A stretch of DNA of 64,000 nt, taken from CAVPTL01 sp963727235. Its GTDB lineage: Bacteria; Actinomycetota; Thermoleophilia; Gaiellales; JAICJC01. Of the stretch, positions 41,984-49,454 are shown piece after piece (position 1 is the first letter of the stretch; the number at the start of each line of letters is the position of its first letter). The position numbers and the translations under genes were made by a program. Under the pieces are notes generated by a model, which saw only the letters and a list, made by a program, of their open reading frames with translations, made no database searches and was not told the DNA's origin. Where the stretch lies: positions 1 through 64,000 of the forward strand of contig CAVSFZ010000022.1 of the NCBI GenBank assembly GCA_963727235.1, in the 5' to 3' direction.

Positions 41984-42445
41984 GTGGTGAGCCTCCGTCC
42001 GGTCACTGATGTGAATCGCGCCCAGGTTGAGGCGGTGCGCGTCTCCGAGGCGCAGGAGCAGTTCGTCGCCAGCGTCACCGACTCGCTGCTCGAAGCGGTG
42101 GAGGACGTCGGCGGGCGGGCGATCTACTGGGCGGTCTACGCCGACGAGACACCGGTCGGGTTCGTGATGATCAGCGACGAGGTGGACGGCCCCGGATACA
42201 TACCGCACTACCTGTGGAGGCTTCTGATCGACGAGCGGCACCAGGGTAAGGGCTACGGCAGGGCGACCCTCGACCTGATCGTGGACTACTTCCGTACGCG
42301 GCCGGGGGTCAAGGTCGACGTGCTGTCCACCAGCGCCGGCCAGGGGGAGGGGAGCCCGATCGGCTTCTACGAGCGCTACGGCTTTCGCCAGACCGGCGAC
42401 ACCGTGTTCGACCACGAGGTTCTGCTGGAGTTCGAGCTCGGGTAG
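41984..42445 (+). CDS. GNAT N-acetyltransferase (BltD/spermidine-type)
   Basis: 153 residues. N-terminal VSLRPVTDVNRAQV, a FVMISDEVDGPGYIPHYLWRL strand pair (broken by a loop), the acetyl-CoA loop DERHQGKGYGRATLDLIVDYF (about 84-103) and a closing GFYERYGFRQTG. This pattern resembles diamine/spermidine acetyltransferases. Substrate unproven. GTG 41984 with TAGAAC ending 6 bases upstream. Confidence 0.88.
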   Translation: MVSLRPVTDVNRAQVEAVRVSEAQEQFVASVTDSLLEAVEDVGGRAIYWAVYADETPVGFVMISDEVDGPGYIPHYLWRLLIDERHQGKGYGRATLDLIVDYFRTRPGVKVDVLSTSAGQGEGSPIGFYERYGFRQTGDTVFDHEVLLEFELG

Positions 42446-42483
42446 GCCGCCGACGGCGCAGGACTTTTCGCCCGCCCGGCGAT

Positions 42484-42509
42484 CCCCCGGAATGGTGAGG
42501 TACCGGGGG
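42484..42509. terminator. Hairpin between convergent genes
   Basis: CCCCCGG (42484-42490) pairs with CCGGGGG (42503-42509), 12-base loop, 38 bases after the GNAT stop and 72 before the end of the convergent SRPBCC gene. No U-tract on either side. Confidence 0.4.
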
Positions 42510-42580
42510 GCGGGGTGAGCGACCGTGGGTGTGCCGATCCGAGTCACGAACTGACAAGCGCAGACTCGGACAGCACCTGC

Positions 42581-43036
42581 TTACACCGGCTGAGGAGGAC
42601 TCGGCTGGGCGGCCTCAGCCCGCTCCTTCAAGGCGTGATTCATCGCCTCGAAGCCGTCTCCGGTGGCGGTCAGCGTCTTCCCGAACACCGGGACGAGGAC
42701 TCCGCGAAAGCGCTCGCTTTGGACCAGCCGCGATCGCGCACCATCGAGCTGCTCGATGGTGAACTTGTGCTCCCCGTCGAACACGCCCGGTATCAGCACG
42801 CGGCCGAGCCAGGCGAGCTCACGGGCATGCTCGACGCGAAGCACCGTCGGCTTGAACGTCATTCCGCGGGCGCCGGGCGGCTGGATCCTGACTGTGAGCC
42901 GGCCGCCGGGCTCGCACGGGCCCTGAATCGATCGGATGAACGGGTTCCAGTCCGGGTAGGAGTCGAAGTCCACAAGCACGCTCCACACCCGCTCGGGTGG
43001 GGCAGCGATCTCCACTTCGCGGCGAAGCTCCTTCAT
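42581..43036 (-). CDS. SRPBCC (START-like) family protein
   Basis: 151 residues, beginning MKELRREVEIAAPPERVWSV with the family's opening strand and helix, then DFDSYPDWNPFIRSIQGP and a long C-terminal helix. The hydrophobic cavity fold binds lipids, polyketides or hormones; ligand unknown. I start at ATG 43036: the in-frame extension upstream is merely the translation of the tRNA-Arg gene antisense strand. GGAGG lies 7-10 bases before the ATG. Confidence 0.88.
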   Translation of the reverse strand: MKELRREVEIAAPPERVWSVLVDFDSYPDWNPFIRSIQGPCEPGGRLTVRIQPPGARGMTFKPTVLRVEHARELAWLGRVLIPGVFDGEHKFTIEQLDGARSRLVQSERFRGVLVPVFGKTLTATGDGFEAMNHALKERAEAAQPSPPQPV

Positions 43037-43068
43037 CGGACGACCTCCTCTGTGCGTTGTGCCGGCAA

Positions 43069-43141
43069 TGCGCCTGGTAGGAATCGAACCTACGACCTTG
43101 CGCTCCGGAGGCGCACGCTCTATCCCCTGAGCTACAGGCGC
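43069..43141 (-). tRNA. tRNA-Arg (CCG)
   Basis: A complete minus-strand cloverleaf: acceptor GCGCCTG/CAGGCGC, D-arm TAGCTCAGGGGATAGAGC, anticodon arm TGCGC-CTCCGGA-GCGCA (anticodon CCG), T-arm with GGTTCGATTCC, discriminator A, CCA not encoded. It decodes CGG, a frequent Arg codon in this GC-rich DNA. The divergent epimerase gene lies beyond. Confidence 0.96.
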
Positions 43142-43214
43142 GGGGGTCACTGGGACCCCCGGAGTCTACTTGCCCTCGGCGTGGATCCCGTCATCGCGCT
43201 AGGCTCGCGTCCCG

Positions 43215-44237
43215 ATGGAGATTCACGCCCGATCTGCGACCCTCACGCATCACGAGCCGTTCGTGATTTCTCGCAGCGCCAGCACCGAGTCGGTGGTGGT
43301 GCAGGCGGCGGTCACCCACGACGGCCTGACCGGGTACGGGGAGGGCGCTCCGGACGAGCGCTACGACGAGAGTGTGGAGTCGGCGCTCGAGTTCCTCGAT
43401 GGGTTGGAACCGTTGCTGGGCGACGACCCGCTGGCGATCGAGGCGATTCTCGGCCGGGTGGGGGAGCTGCCGGGAGAGATGGGTGCCAAGTGCGCGCTCG
43501 ACGGCGCCCTGCACGACCTTTTGGGCAAGATCTGCGGGCAGCCGCTGTATCGCATCCTGGGGCTTGACCCGGTACCTCCGCCCACGTCGTACACGATCTC
43601 CATCGATACGGTGGAGGGCACTGCCGATCGAGCGCGCAGGGCGGCGGGTTATCACGCGCTCAAGATCAAGGTGGGCGGCCCGGACGATCTCGATCGCGTC
43701 AGGGTGGTGCGCCGAGAGGCGCCCGATGCCCTGATCCGGGTTGATGCGAACGAGGCCTGGAGTGTCGAATCGACCCGAGCATTGATGGCCGACCTGGTGG
43801 CGCTGGGCGTGGAGCTGATCGAGCAGCCGCTGCACGCCTCCGACCGAGCCGGCTACGCCGAGCTGCACGCGGCCAGACTGCCGATCCCGATCGTCCTGGA
43901 CGAGAGCTGTCATACCTTGGCCGACATCGCGCCGGCCGCGGGGCACGCCGACGGGGTCAACATCAAGCTCACCAAGACCGGCGGCATCCGCGAGGCGATC
44001 CGCATGATCCACGCCGCCCGCGCGCTCGATTTGGTGATCATGCTGGGGTGCATGAACGAGTCGTCGCTGGGAATCGCCCAGGCGGCGGCGATCTCGCCGC
44101 TGGTGGACGTGGTCGATCTGGATGGTCACCTGCTGAATGCCAATGACTTCTTCGAAGGCCTCGGATTCGATGACGGCCGCGTCATCCCGGGGCCCGGGCC
44201 GGGGCTGGGAGTGACACCGCTGGAGCCGTGGCCGTGA
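43215..44237 (+). CDS. Dipeptide epimerase/N-acetylglutamate racemase-like (enolase superfamily)
   Basis: 340 residues. Enolase-superfamily racemase motifs: GYHALKIKVGG (KxK acid/base lysine, about 147-157), RVDANEAWS (metal Asp), LIEQPLH (metal Glu), VLDESCHT (metal Asp-Glu), and VNIKLTKTGGI (second catalytic Lys). Close relatives are L-Ala-D/L-Glu epimerases and DgcA-type N-acetyl-D-glutamate racemases. The adjacent DUF1611 gene favours the DgcA role. TAGGCT lies 9 bases before the ATG. Its TGA overlaps the next gene. Confidence 0.9.
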   Translation: MEIHARSATLTHHEPFVISRSASTESVVVQAAVTHDGLTGYGEGAPDERYDESVESALEFLDGLEPLLGDDPLAIEAILGRVGELPGEMGAKCALDGALHDLLGKICGQPLYRILGLDPVPPPTSYTISIDTVEGTADRARRAAGYHALKIKVGGPDDLDRVRVVRREAPDALIRVDANEAWSVESTRALMADLVALGVELIEQPLHASDRAGYAELHAARLPIPIVLDESCHTLADIAPAAGHADGVNIKLTKTGGIREAIRMIHAARALDLVIMLGCMNESSLGIAQAAAISPLVDVVDLDGHLLNANDFFEGLGFDDGRVIPGPGPGLGVTPLEPWP

Positions 44238-45280
44238 AGCGCTACGTGATGCTGTGTGAGGGCGCATTCGATGAGGACGCAAAGACCGCGACTGGTGTGC
44301 TGCGCTATGCCGACGCGGTCACGGTCGCGGTGATCGATTCGACGCGGGCCGGCTCGACGGCCGACGCCGAGGTGCCGGGTTTGGCGGAGGGCATCCCGAT
44401 CGTGGCCACGCTGGCCGAGACGCTGGCCGATCGCCCAGACACGCTGCTGATCGGCGTGGCACCGGCCGGTGGGAAGCTCCCACCGGTATTTCGCTCGGTG
44501 GTGATGGAGGCGCTGGAACAGGGCTTGGACGTCGAGAACGGCCTGCACGACTTTCTCGCGGGTGACCCCGAGCTCGTGGCGGCTGCCGCCGCGGGGGGTG
44601 CGGAGATCCGCGACCTGCGAAAGCCGCCGTCCGACTTGGACGTGCCGACCCTGGCCAACCTGGAGATCGCCGCCCGAACGGTGCTGACGGTCGGCTCCGA
44701 CTGCGCGCTGGGCAAGATGACGGTGTGCCTCGAGCTCGACCGAGAGGCTCGCCGAAGGGGCCTCACGTCACAGTTCGTGCCGACAGGGCAGACCGGGATC
44801 GCAATCGCCGGCTGGGGCATCGCTGTGGACGAGGTGGTATCCGACTACATCGCCGGGGCGGCCGAGCGGCTGGTGCTGGAAGGCCACCGGCGGGCCGGCG
44901 ACGACGCACTCCTGTGGATCGAGGGCCAGGGCTCGATCAACCACCCCTTCTACTCGGGTGTGACCACCGGCCTGATCCATGGCAGCGCCCCGCATGCGCT
45001 GCTGTTCGTGCACGAGCCCGGGCGGACGGTGATCGAAGGCGATCCGCGCATGCCGATCCCGCCGATCGAACAGCTGATCGCCGACAACGAGCGAGTTGCG
45101 GGGTACCTGCGGTCCGCGCCGGTGGTGGCGCTGGCGCTCAAGACCAACCGGATGTCCGACTCCGCTGCCCGCGACGCGATCGCCGAATACTCCGAGCGCA
45201 CCGGTCTGGTCACCGACGACCCGGTGCGGTTCGGCGCCGGACGGCTGCTCGACGCGGTGGTCAGCGCAACCGGCGGATGA
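44234..45280 (+). CDS. DUF1611 family protein, DgcN-like D-glutamate N-acetyltransferase
   Basis: 348 residues with a Rossmann N-terminal domain and a C-terminal P-loop-like domain: VLTVGSDCALGKMTVCLELD (about 153-172), then FVPTGQTGIAIAGWGIAVDE and EGQGSINHPFYSGVT. DUF1611 proteins paired with an enolase-type racemase have been described as DgcN, which N-acetylates D-Glu before DgcA racemises it to N-acetyl-L-Glu. I infer the same pair here. GTG 44234 overlaps the epimerase stop (GTGA); GTG 44228 is an alternative. Confidence 0.85.
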   Translation: MKRYVMLCEGAFDEDAKTATGVLRYADAVTVAVIDSTRAGSTADAEVPGLAEGIPIVATLAETLADRPDTLLIGVAPAGGKLPPVFRSVVMEALEQGLDVENGLHDFLAGDPELVAAAAAGGAEIRDLRKPPSDLDVPTLANLEIAARTVLTVGSDCALGKMTVCLELDREARRRGLTSQFVPTGQTGIAIAGWGIAVDEVVSDYIAGAAERLVLEGHRRAGDDALLWIEGQGSINHPFYSGVTTGLIHGSAPHALLFVHEPGRTVIEGDPRMPIPPIEQLIADNERVAGYLRSAPVVALALKTNRMSDSAARDAIAEYSERTGLVTDDPVRFGAGRLLDAVVSATGG

Positions 45281-45717
45281 TCCGCCCGGCCGCACCCGGC
45301 GAGGCGGCCGCGATCGCCGCGTTGGTCGAACGGGCCTACGCCGGCTACGTCCCCCGGATCGGACTGCGGCCCGCTCCGATGGATGCCGATCATGGCGCAG
45401 AGATCGATCGCGGCGAGTCGTTCGTGATCGATCACCACGACGTCGTGGCCGGTGTGATCGTGCTCGTCACCGGCACCGATCACCTGATGATCGAGAACGT
45501 CGCCGTCGAGCCCGCATGCCAGGGACAGGGATTCGGCACGCAGCTCTTGGAGTTTGCCGCCGGCTATGCGCGGCGGCTCGGCCGGGCGGAGATCCGGCTC
45601 TACACACACGAGCTGATGACCGAGAACATCGCGTTCTACCGCGGTCTCGGATTCCACGAGGTCGAACGACGCCGGGAACGCGGCTTTGCCCGGGTGTTCT
45701 TCACCCGCCCGGTGTGA
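45277..45717 (+). CDS. GNAT N-acetyltransferase
   Basis: 146 residues. MIRPAAPGEAAAIAALVERAY start, HLMIENVAVEPACQGQGFGT acetyl-CoA loop (about 71-90) and IAFYRGLGFHEVERRRERGF C-terminal motif. ATG overlaps the DUF1611 gene stop (ATGA), so it belongs to the same operon and may acetylate an amino acid or peptide there. Substrate not known. Confidence 0.88.
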   Translation: MIRPAAPGEAAAIAALVERAYAGYVPRIGLRPAPMDADHGAEIDRGESFVIDHHDVVAGVIVLVTGTDHLMIENVAVEPACQGQGFGTQLLEFAAGYARRLGRAEIRLYTHELMTENIAFYRGLGFHEVERRRERGFARVFFTRPV

Positions 45718-45725
45718 CGGCTAAT

Positions 45726-46838
45726 ATGCCGCGGCAGTTGTCCGACGCCCGCCTTCAAACCCTTGCCGACCTGCTGTGCCGGTACTCCCTCGACGTGCAA
45801 CCGCAGGAGCTGGTGATGGTCTACACCCCTGCGATCGCCCAGCCACTGGTGGTCGAGGTGGTCAAGTCGGTGACCCGGCTGGGTGGGCACGTGATCCTGC
45901 GGGCATCCTTGGAGTCGGTCGACGCTGCCCGGTTCGAACGGGCCTCAGAAGCCCAGTTGGCGGCGCTGACACCACTCGATCACCTCGATGTCGAGCTCCC
46001 CGACAAGATCCTGTCCATCTGGGCCAACGTGAACCTCTCCTACAAGGCGCAGGTGCCGTCTCGCAACCTGGCCCAGCGGGCGGCGGCCACCGAGCCGCTC
46101 GACCGCCGGCTGGCCAAGCGCCAGGCGGACGGCGAGGCCCACTGGTGCGGCACCCTCTACCCCTCGCACGCCTCCGCCCAGGAGGCGGGCATGTCGCTGA
46201 CCGAGTGGCAGGAGTTCGTGTTTGCGGCGGGTCACCTGAACGACGCTGATCCGATTGCACACTGGCGCAAGCAGTACGACGACCAGCAGGTCGTGGCCGA
46301 CCGTCTGGCCGGCGTCGAACAGCTGCGGATCGTCGCCCCGGACACCGACCTGACGGTCAACGTCGCCGGCCGGACATGGCTGAATGCCCACGGCCGCGAG
46401 AACTTCCCCGACGGCGAGGTGTACACCAGCCCGATCCACACTGCCACGGAAGGCACCATCGCCTTTCCGTTTCCCAGTGCATACGGCGGCAAGCGGGTCG
46501 CGGGCGTGCGACTGTGGTTCGAGAGCGGGCGGGTGGTCAAGGCCCACGCAGACCATGGGCAGGAGCACCTGGAGAGCGTGCTGGACACCGACGAAGGCGC
46601 AAGGTTCCTGGGCGAGGTTGCATTCGGCCTCAACGACGAGATCCACATGGCCACCGGAGAGACCCTGTTTGACGAGAAGATCGGCGGCACCTGCCACGTT
46701 GCGCTGGGCATGGCATTCCCCGAGGTCGGCGGTACCAACCCCTCCGGCGTCCACTGGGACCTGGTGTGCGACCTGCGCCGGCAATCCCAGGTGTTTGGCG
46801 ACGGCGAGCTGATCTTCGAGAACGGCCGGTTTCTGTGA
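45726..46838 (+). CDS. M29 family aminopeptidase, copy 1
   Basis: 370 residues of the thermophilic-aminopeptidase (AmpS/PepS) family. Metal-site motifs: NFPDGEVYTSP (Glu), LGEVAFGLNDEIH (Glu), FDEKIGGTCHVALGMAFPE (His) and VHWDLVCDLR (His-x-Asp). It removes N-terminal residues from peptides in the cytoplasm. Starts 8 bases after the GNAT gene and overlaps copy 2 by 4 bases. Likely processes peptides or dipeptides related to the epimerase. Confidence 0.93.
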   Translation: MPRQLSDARLQTLADLLCRYSLDVQPQELVMVYTPAIAQPLVVEVVKSVTRLGGHVILRASLESVDAARFERASEAQLAALTPLDHLDVELPDKILSIWANVNLSYKAQVPSRNLAQRAAATEPLDRRLAKRQADGEAHWCGTLYPSHASAQEAGMSLTEWQEFVFAAGHLNDADPIAHWRKQYDDQQVVADRLAGVEQLRIVAPDTDLTVNVAGRTWLNAHGRENFPDGEVYTSPIHTATEGTIAFPFPSAYGGKRVAGVRLWFESGRVVKAHADHGQEHLESVLDTDEGARFLGEVAFGLNDEIHMATGETLFDEKIGGTCHVALGMAFPEVGGTNPSGVHWDLVCDLRRQSQVFGDGELIFENGRFL

Positions 46839-47977
46839 ACGATCCCCGTGTCGCAAGGCTGGCCAAGCTGATCGCCGAGTACTCGGTGGACGTCCAGGAG
46901 GGCGATCTGGTAATGATCAACGGCCCTTCGCTGGCCGAGCCGCTCTTGGCCGAGCTGACCAAGGCGGTGATCGATCGGGGCGGGCTCCCGACCGTGCGCG
47001 TCACCCTGGAAGGCATCGACCACGCATTCCTGTCGGAAGCCGGCGATCACCAGCTCGACTGGCTTCCGCCCTCCGCGCTCGAGGAGATGAACACGATCGA
47101 CGCTCGCATCAGTATCCACGCGAGCTGGAACACCCGCGAGCTCTCGGGTATCGACCCCTCACTGCTGGCCCGCCGCGCCGCTGCGGTGCGACCGGTGACC
47201 GACAGGTTCATGCGACGATCAGCAGACGGCGACCTGCGCTGGTGCGTGACCGCCTTTCCCTGCGCCGCCTTTGCCCAGGACTCGGAGATGTCACTGGCTG
47301 CCTACGAGGATTTCGTCTACGGCGCCGGGTGGCTGCAGCTCGAAGATCCGGTGGCGGCGTGGCGTGAGTTCGGACAGAAGCTCGAGCTGCTGACCCAAAA
47401 GCTCGAGCACGTGTCCACGATCCGGTTGGTGGCCGAAGACACCGACCTCACCCTCGGTGTGGCGGGCCGCACCTGGATCGCGTCGCAGGGGCTGCGGAAC
47501 TTCCCTGACGGTGAGGTGTTCACCGGGCCGGTCGAGGACGAGACCAACGGCGAGATCCGGTTCTCTTTCCCGGCCATCATCGGCGGCCGCGAGGTCGACG
47601 GGGTGCGGCTCGTCTTCGAGAACGGCCAAGTCGTTCACAGCGAAGCCAAGAGCGGCCAGAGCTACCTTCACCAGATGCTCTCGATGGATGACGGGGCCTC
47701 GGTGCTGGGAGAACTCGCCATCGGCACCAACTACGGCATCAGCCAGTTCACCAAGCAGATCTTGTTCGACGAGAAGATCGGCGGCACCTGTCATATGGCA
47801 CTGGGCGTGGGCTATCCGGACACGGGCAGCCAGAATCGCTCGGCACTTCATTGGGACATGGTGCGAGATCTGCGAGCGGGCGGCGAGATCTACGCCGACG
47901 GCGTGCTGATCCATCGCGACGGGATGTTCCTCGAGTCGTTCTTCGCGCCGTCGCTGGCGCCGCCGACCACGGGATAG
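46835..47977 (+). CDS. M29 family aminopeptidase, copy 2
   Basis: 380 residues, a tandem paralogue of copy 1 with the same motifs: NFPDGEVFTGP, LGELAIGTNYGIS (the Glu kept), FDEKIGGTCHMALGVGYPD and LHWDMVRDLR. Sequence between motifs is clearly diverged, so the duplication is old and the two probably differ in peptide preference. GTG start overlaps copy 1 stop (GTGA). Convergent with the folP-like gene, 3 bases apart. Confidence 0.93.
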   Translation: MNDPRVARLAKLIAEYSVDVQEGDLVMINGPSLAEPLLAELTKAVIDRGGLPTVRVTLEGIDHAFLSEAGDHQLDWLPPSALEEMNTIDARISIHASWNTRELSGIDPSLLARRAAAVRPVTDRFMRRSADGDLRWCVTAFPCAAFAQDSEMSLAAYEDFVYGAGWLQLEDPVAAWREFGQKLELLTQKLEHVSTIRLVAEDTDLTLGVAGRTWIASQGLRNFPDGEVFTGPVEDETNGEIRFSFPAIIGGREVDGVRLVFENGQVVHSEAKSGQSYLHQMLSMDDGASVLGELAIGTNYGISQFTKQILFDEKIGGTCHMALGVGYPDTGSQNRSALHWDMVRDLRAGGEIYADGVLIHRDGMFLESFFAPSLAPPTTG

Positions 47978-47980
47978 GCG

Positions 47981-48820
47981 CTAAGGGCTGACCGCTGGGT
48001 CGGAAGGGCGCATCAGCCAGCCCATCCGGGCGGCGTGTGCCATGAACGGGAGATCGTGCAGGCGGAGCACCGCCACGCCCAGATACGCAGCCACCGCCGT
48101 GACCGCCGCCGTACCCTCGAGTGCAGACTCCGGCAGCCCCAGCGGAGCGGCGGTCACCTCCTTGTGTGAGCATGCCAGCAGTAGGGGATATCCGAGCCCG
48201 ACCAGTGCCGGCAGATGCCGCAAGGTGTCGAGGTCGGTGTCGATTTCCTTGCCGAATCCGAGGCCGGGGTCGATCAGGATGCCGGCGGCTGGGACCCCCG
48301 CTGCCACCGCTGTCTCGGCGCGGGAGGTCAGGAACTCGGCGATCTCCGGCACCGAGATGGAGTATGTCCCGGCGCGAGGCTGCTTGGGCCGCAGCCCCAG
48401 GTGGGTGACCACCAGTCCGGCGCCGGCCGCGGCCACCGTCGCCGCCATCTCGGGGTCGCTCAGCCCGGTGTGATCATTGACGAGGTCGGCGCCTGCCTCG
48501 AGCGCCGCCGCCGCCACCGGCGCGCGGTAGGTATCGACCGCGATCACGGCGTCGGTGCGTGCGCGCAGCTGTGCGACTACCGGCACCACCCGTCCGGCTT
48601 CGACCGACGGATCGAGCTCGTCACCGGGCTGAGCGGTCATTCCCCCGACATCGAGTGCACCTGCACCGCACTCGATCAGCGCCAGCCCATGTGCGACCGC
48701 ATCGGCGGTGGCGGCGGTGGCGCCCTGGTCATAGAACGAATCCGGGGTCACATTGACGATTCCCATCACCGTCGGAGGCCCTCCGAGAGGGAGGGATCGA
48801 TGCGCGAATTCGATGGTCAC
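47981..48820 (-). CDS. Dihydropteroate-synthase-like protein, divergent active-site loops
   Basis: 279 residues, TIM barrel. FolP marks present: TVMGIVNVTPDSFYDQG, VIAVDTYRAPVAA, LVNDHTGLSDP, ILIDPGLGFGKE and LRLHDLPFMAHAARM. Missing or altered: loop 2 reads DVGGMTAQPG where FolP has GGESTRPG, and the SRKS segment reads SHKE. The barrel and pterin-side residues are kept but two catalytic loops differ, so activity as a true FolP is doubtful. GTG start. A TAGGAT -10 (48830-48835, minus) places its promoter beside LexA box 1. No other folate gene is adjacent. Confidence 0.8.
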   Translation of the reverse strand: MTIEFAHRSLPLGGPPTVMGIVNVTPDSFYDQGATAATADAVAHGLALIECGAGALDVGGMTAQPGDELDPSVEAGRVVPVVAQLRARTDAVIAVDTYRAPVAAAALEAGADLVNDHTGLSDPEMAATVAAAGAGLVVTHLGLRPKQPRAGTYSISVPEIAEFLTSRAETAVAAGVPAAGILIDPGLGFGKEIDTDLDTLRHLPALVGLGYPLLLACSHKEVTAAPLGLPESALEGTAAVTAVAAYLGVAVLRLHDLPFMAHAARMGWLMRPSDPAVSP

Positions 48821-48842
48821 AAGCGGGAAATCCTACTTGTGC

Positions 48843-48871
48843 TTGACACCGAACACGTGTTCGCCTACACT
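48843..48871 (+). promoter_or_regulatory. Consensus promoter of the SOS LysM operon
   Basis: TTGACA (48843-48848), exactly 17 bases, TACACT (48866-48871). The spacer is almost entirely a LexA box. The start codon is 12 bases past the -10, giving a leader of only about 5 bases. Confidence 0.85.
48850..48863. promoter_or_regulatory. LexA box 1 (in promoter spacer)
   Basis: CGAACACGTGTTCG, a perfect CGAAC-N4-GTTCG palindrome filling the -35/-10 spacer of the LysM promoter and lying in the divergent folP-like promoter zone as well. Confidence 0.88.
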
Positions 48872-48875
48872 CCAC

Positions 48876-48889
48876 CGAACACATGTTCG
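48876..48889. promoter_or_regulatory. LexA box 2 (over the start codon)
   Basis: CGAACACATGTTCG, again perfect; its central ATG is the LysM start codon. It is centred 26 bases from box 1, about two and a half helical turns. Confidence 0.88.
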
Positions 48890-49149
48890 CCTCACCAACA
48901 TATCGTCACATCCCGTCCGTCCTCGCACTCTTCGTCGTGATCGCCCTGCTGATGCTGGCTATCGCGCCGGCCTCATCCGGCGCCTCGCGCCCGACTCGCC
49001 ACCAGGTGAAGTCGGGGGAGACGCTGTGGTCGATCGCATCGTCCCACTACCACACCGACGACCCCCGCCAGGCCGTGTTCCAGATCGAACAGGCCAACGA
49101 CATCAACGACGCAACCATCCTTCCAGGCCAGGTGATTCTTCTCCCATGA
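48883..49149 (+). CDS. SOS-induced LysM protein, YneA/ChiZ-like division suppressor
   Basis: 88 residues: a transmembrane or signal-anchor segment (about 12-33, VLALFVVIALLMLAIAPA) followed by one LysM domain (HQVKSGETLWSIASSHYHTD to DATILPGQVILLP) that binds peptidoglycan. Size, layout and LexA control match YneA of Bacillus and the LysM protein ChiZ next to mycobacterial lexA, which block division during DNA damage. Here lexA is not adjacent. The start is fixed by the promoter and by LexA box 2. Its TGA overlaps the ATG of the next gene (ATGA). Confidence 0.88.
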   Translation: MFASPTYRHIPSVLALFVVIALLMLAIAPASSGASRPTRHQVKSGETLWSIASSHYHTDDPRQAVFQIEQANDINDATILPGQVILLP

Positions 49150-49403
49150 GCGCGTATCCCGACAACGTCATCGTGCTGGACGACTACCGGCACAATCTGC
49201 CCGAGTACTCCTACGAGCCGTTGGAGCTTCAGTCGCCCGCGCGGCCCGATCTCAGGCTCATCACCGGCCCCGACACTCCGTCGGAGCCGTTCGGCCTCGA
49301 GGTGTTCCTCCGTCGCGCCATGATCGTGATGGCCTCACCGCCACAGGACCCCGCCGCGCCGGCGGCACCGCTGATTCCGCTGCACGCTCCGGCATCTGCC
49401 TGA
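49146..49403 (+). CDS. Unknown protein in the SOS operon (85 aa)
   Basis: ATG overlaps the LysM gene stop (ATGA), so it is translated from the same SOS transcript. Sequence: MSAYPDNVIVLDDYRH, an acidic, Tyr-rich first half without membrane segment, a short helix EVFLRRAMIVMASPP and a Pro/Ala-rich tail. I recognise no family. Possible roles are a cytoplasmic partner of the LysM inhibitor or an independent SOS effector. Nothing in the sequence decides this. Confidence 0.7.
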   Translation: MSAYPDNVIVLDDYRHNLPEYSYEPLELQSPARPDLRLITGPDTPSEPFGLEVFLRRAMIVMASPPQDPAAPAAPLIPLHAPASA

Positions 49404-49454
49404 GCCGCGTTTTCGGTGCCCGGCGCCGCTCTGGATTCCATCTAGAGTGGCGGC

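Noticed and set aside
43037..43150. A 38-residue N-terminal extension of the SRPBCC protein
   Set aside because: The residues (PVAQGIERAPPERKVVGSIP) are the translation of the tRNA-Arg gene, a well-known artefact; ATG 43036 with GGAGG upstream is the better start.
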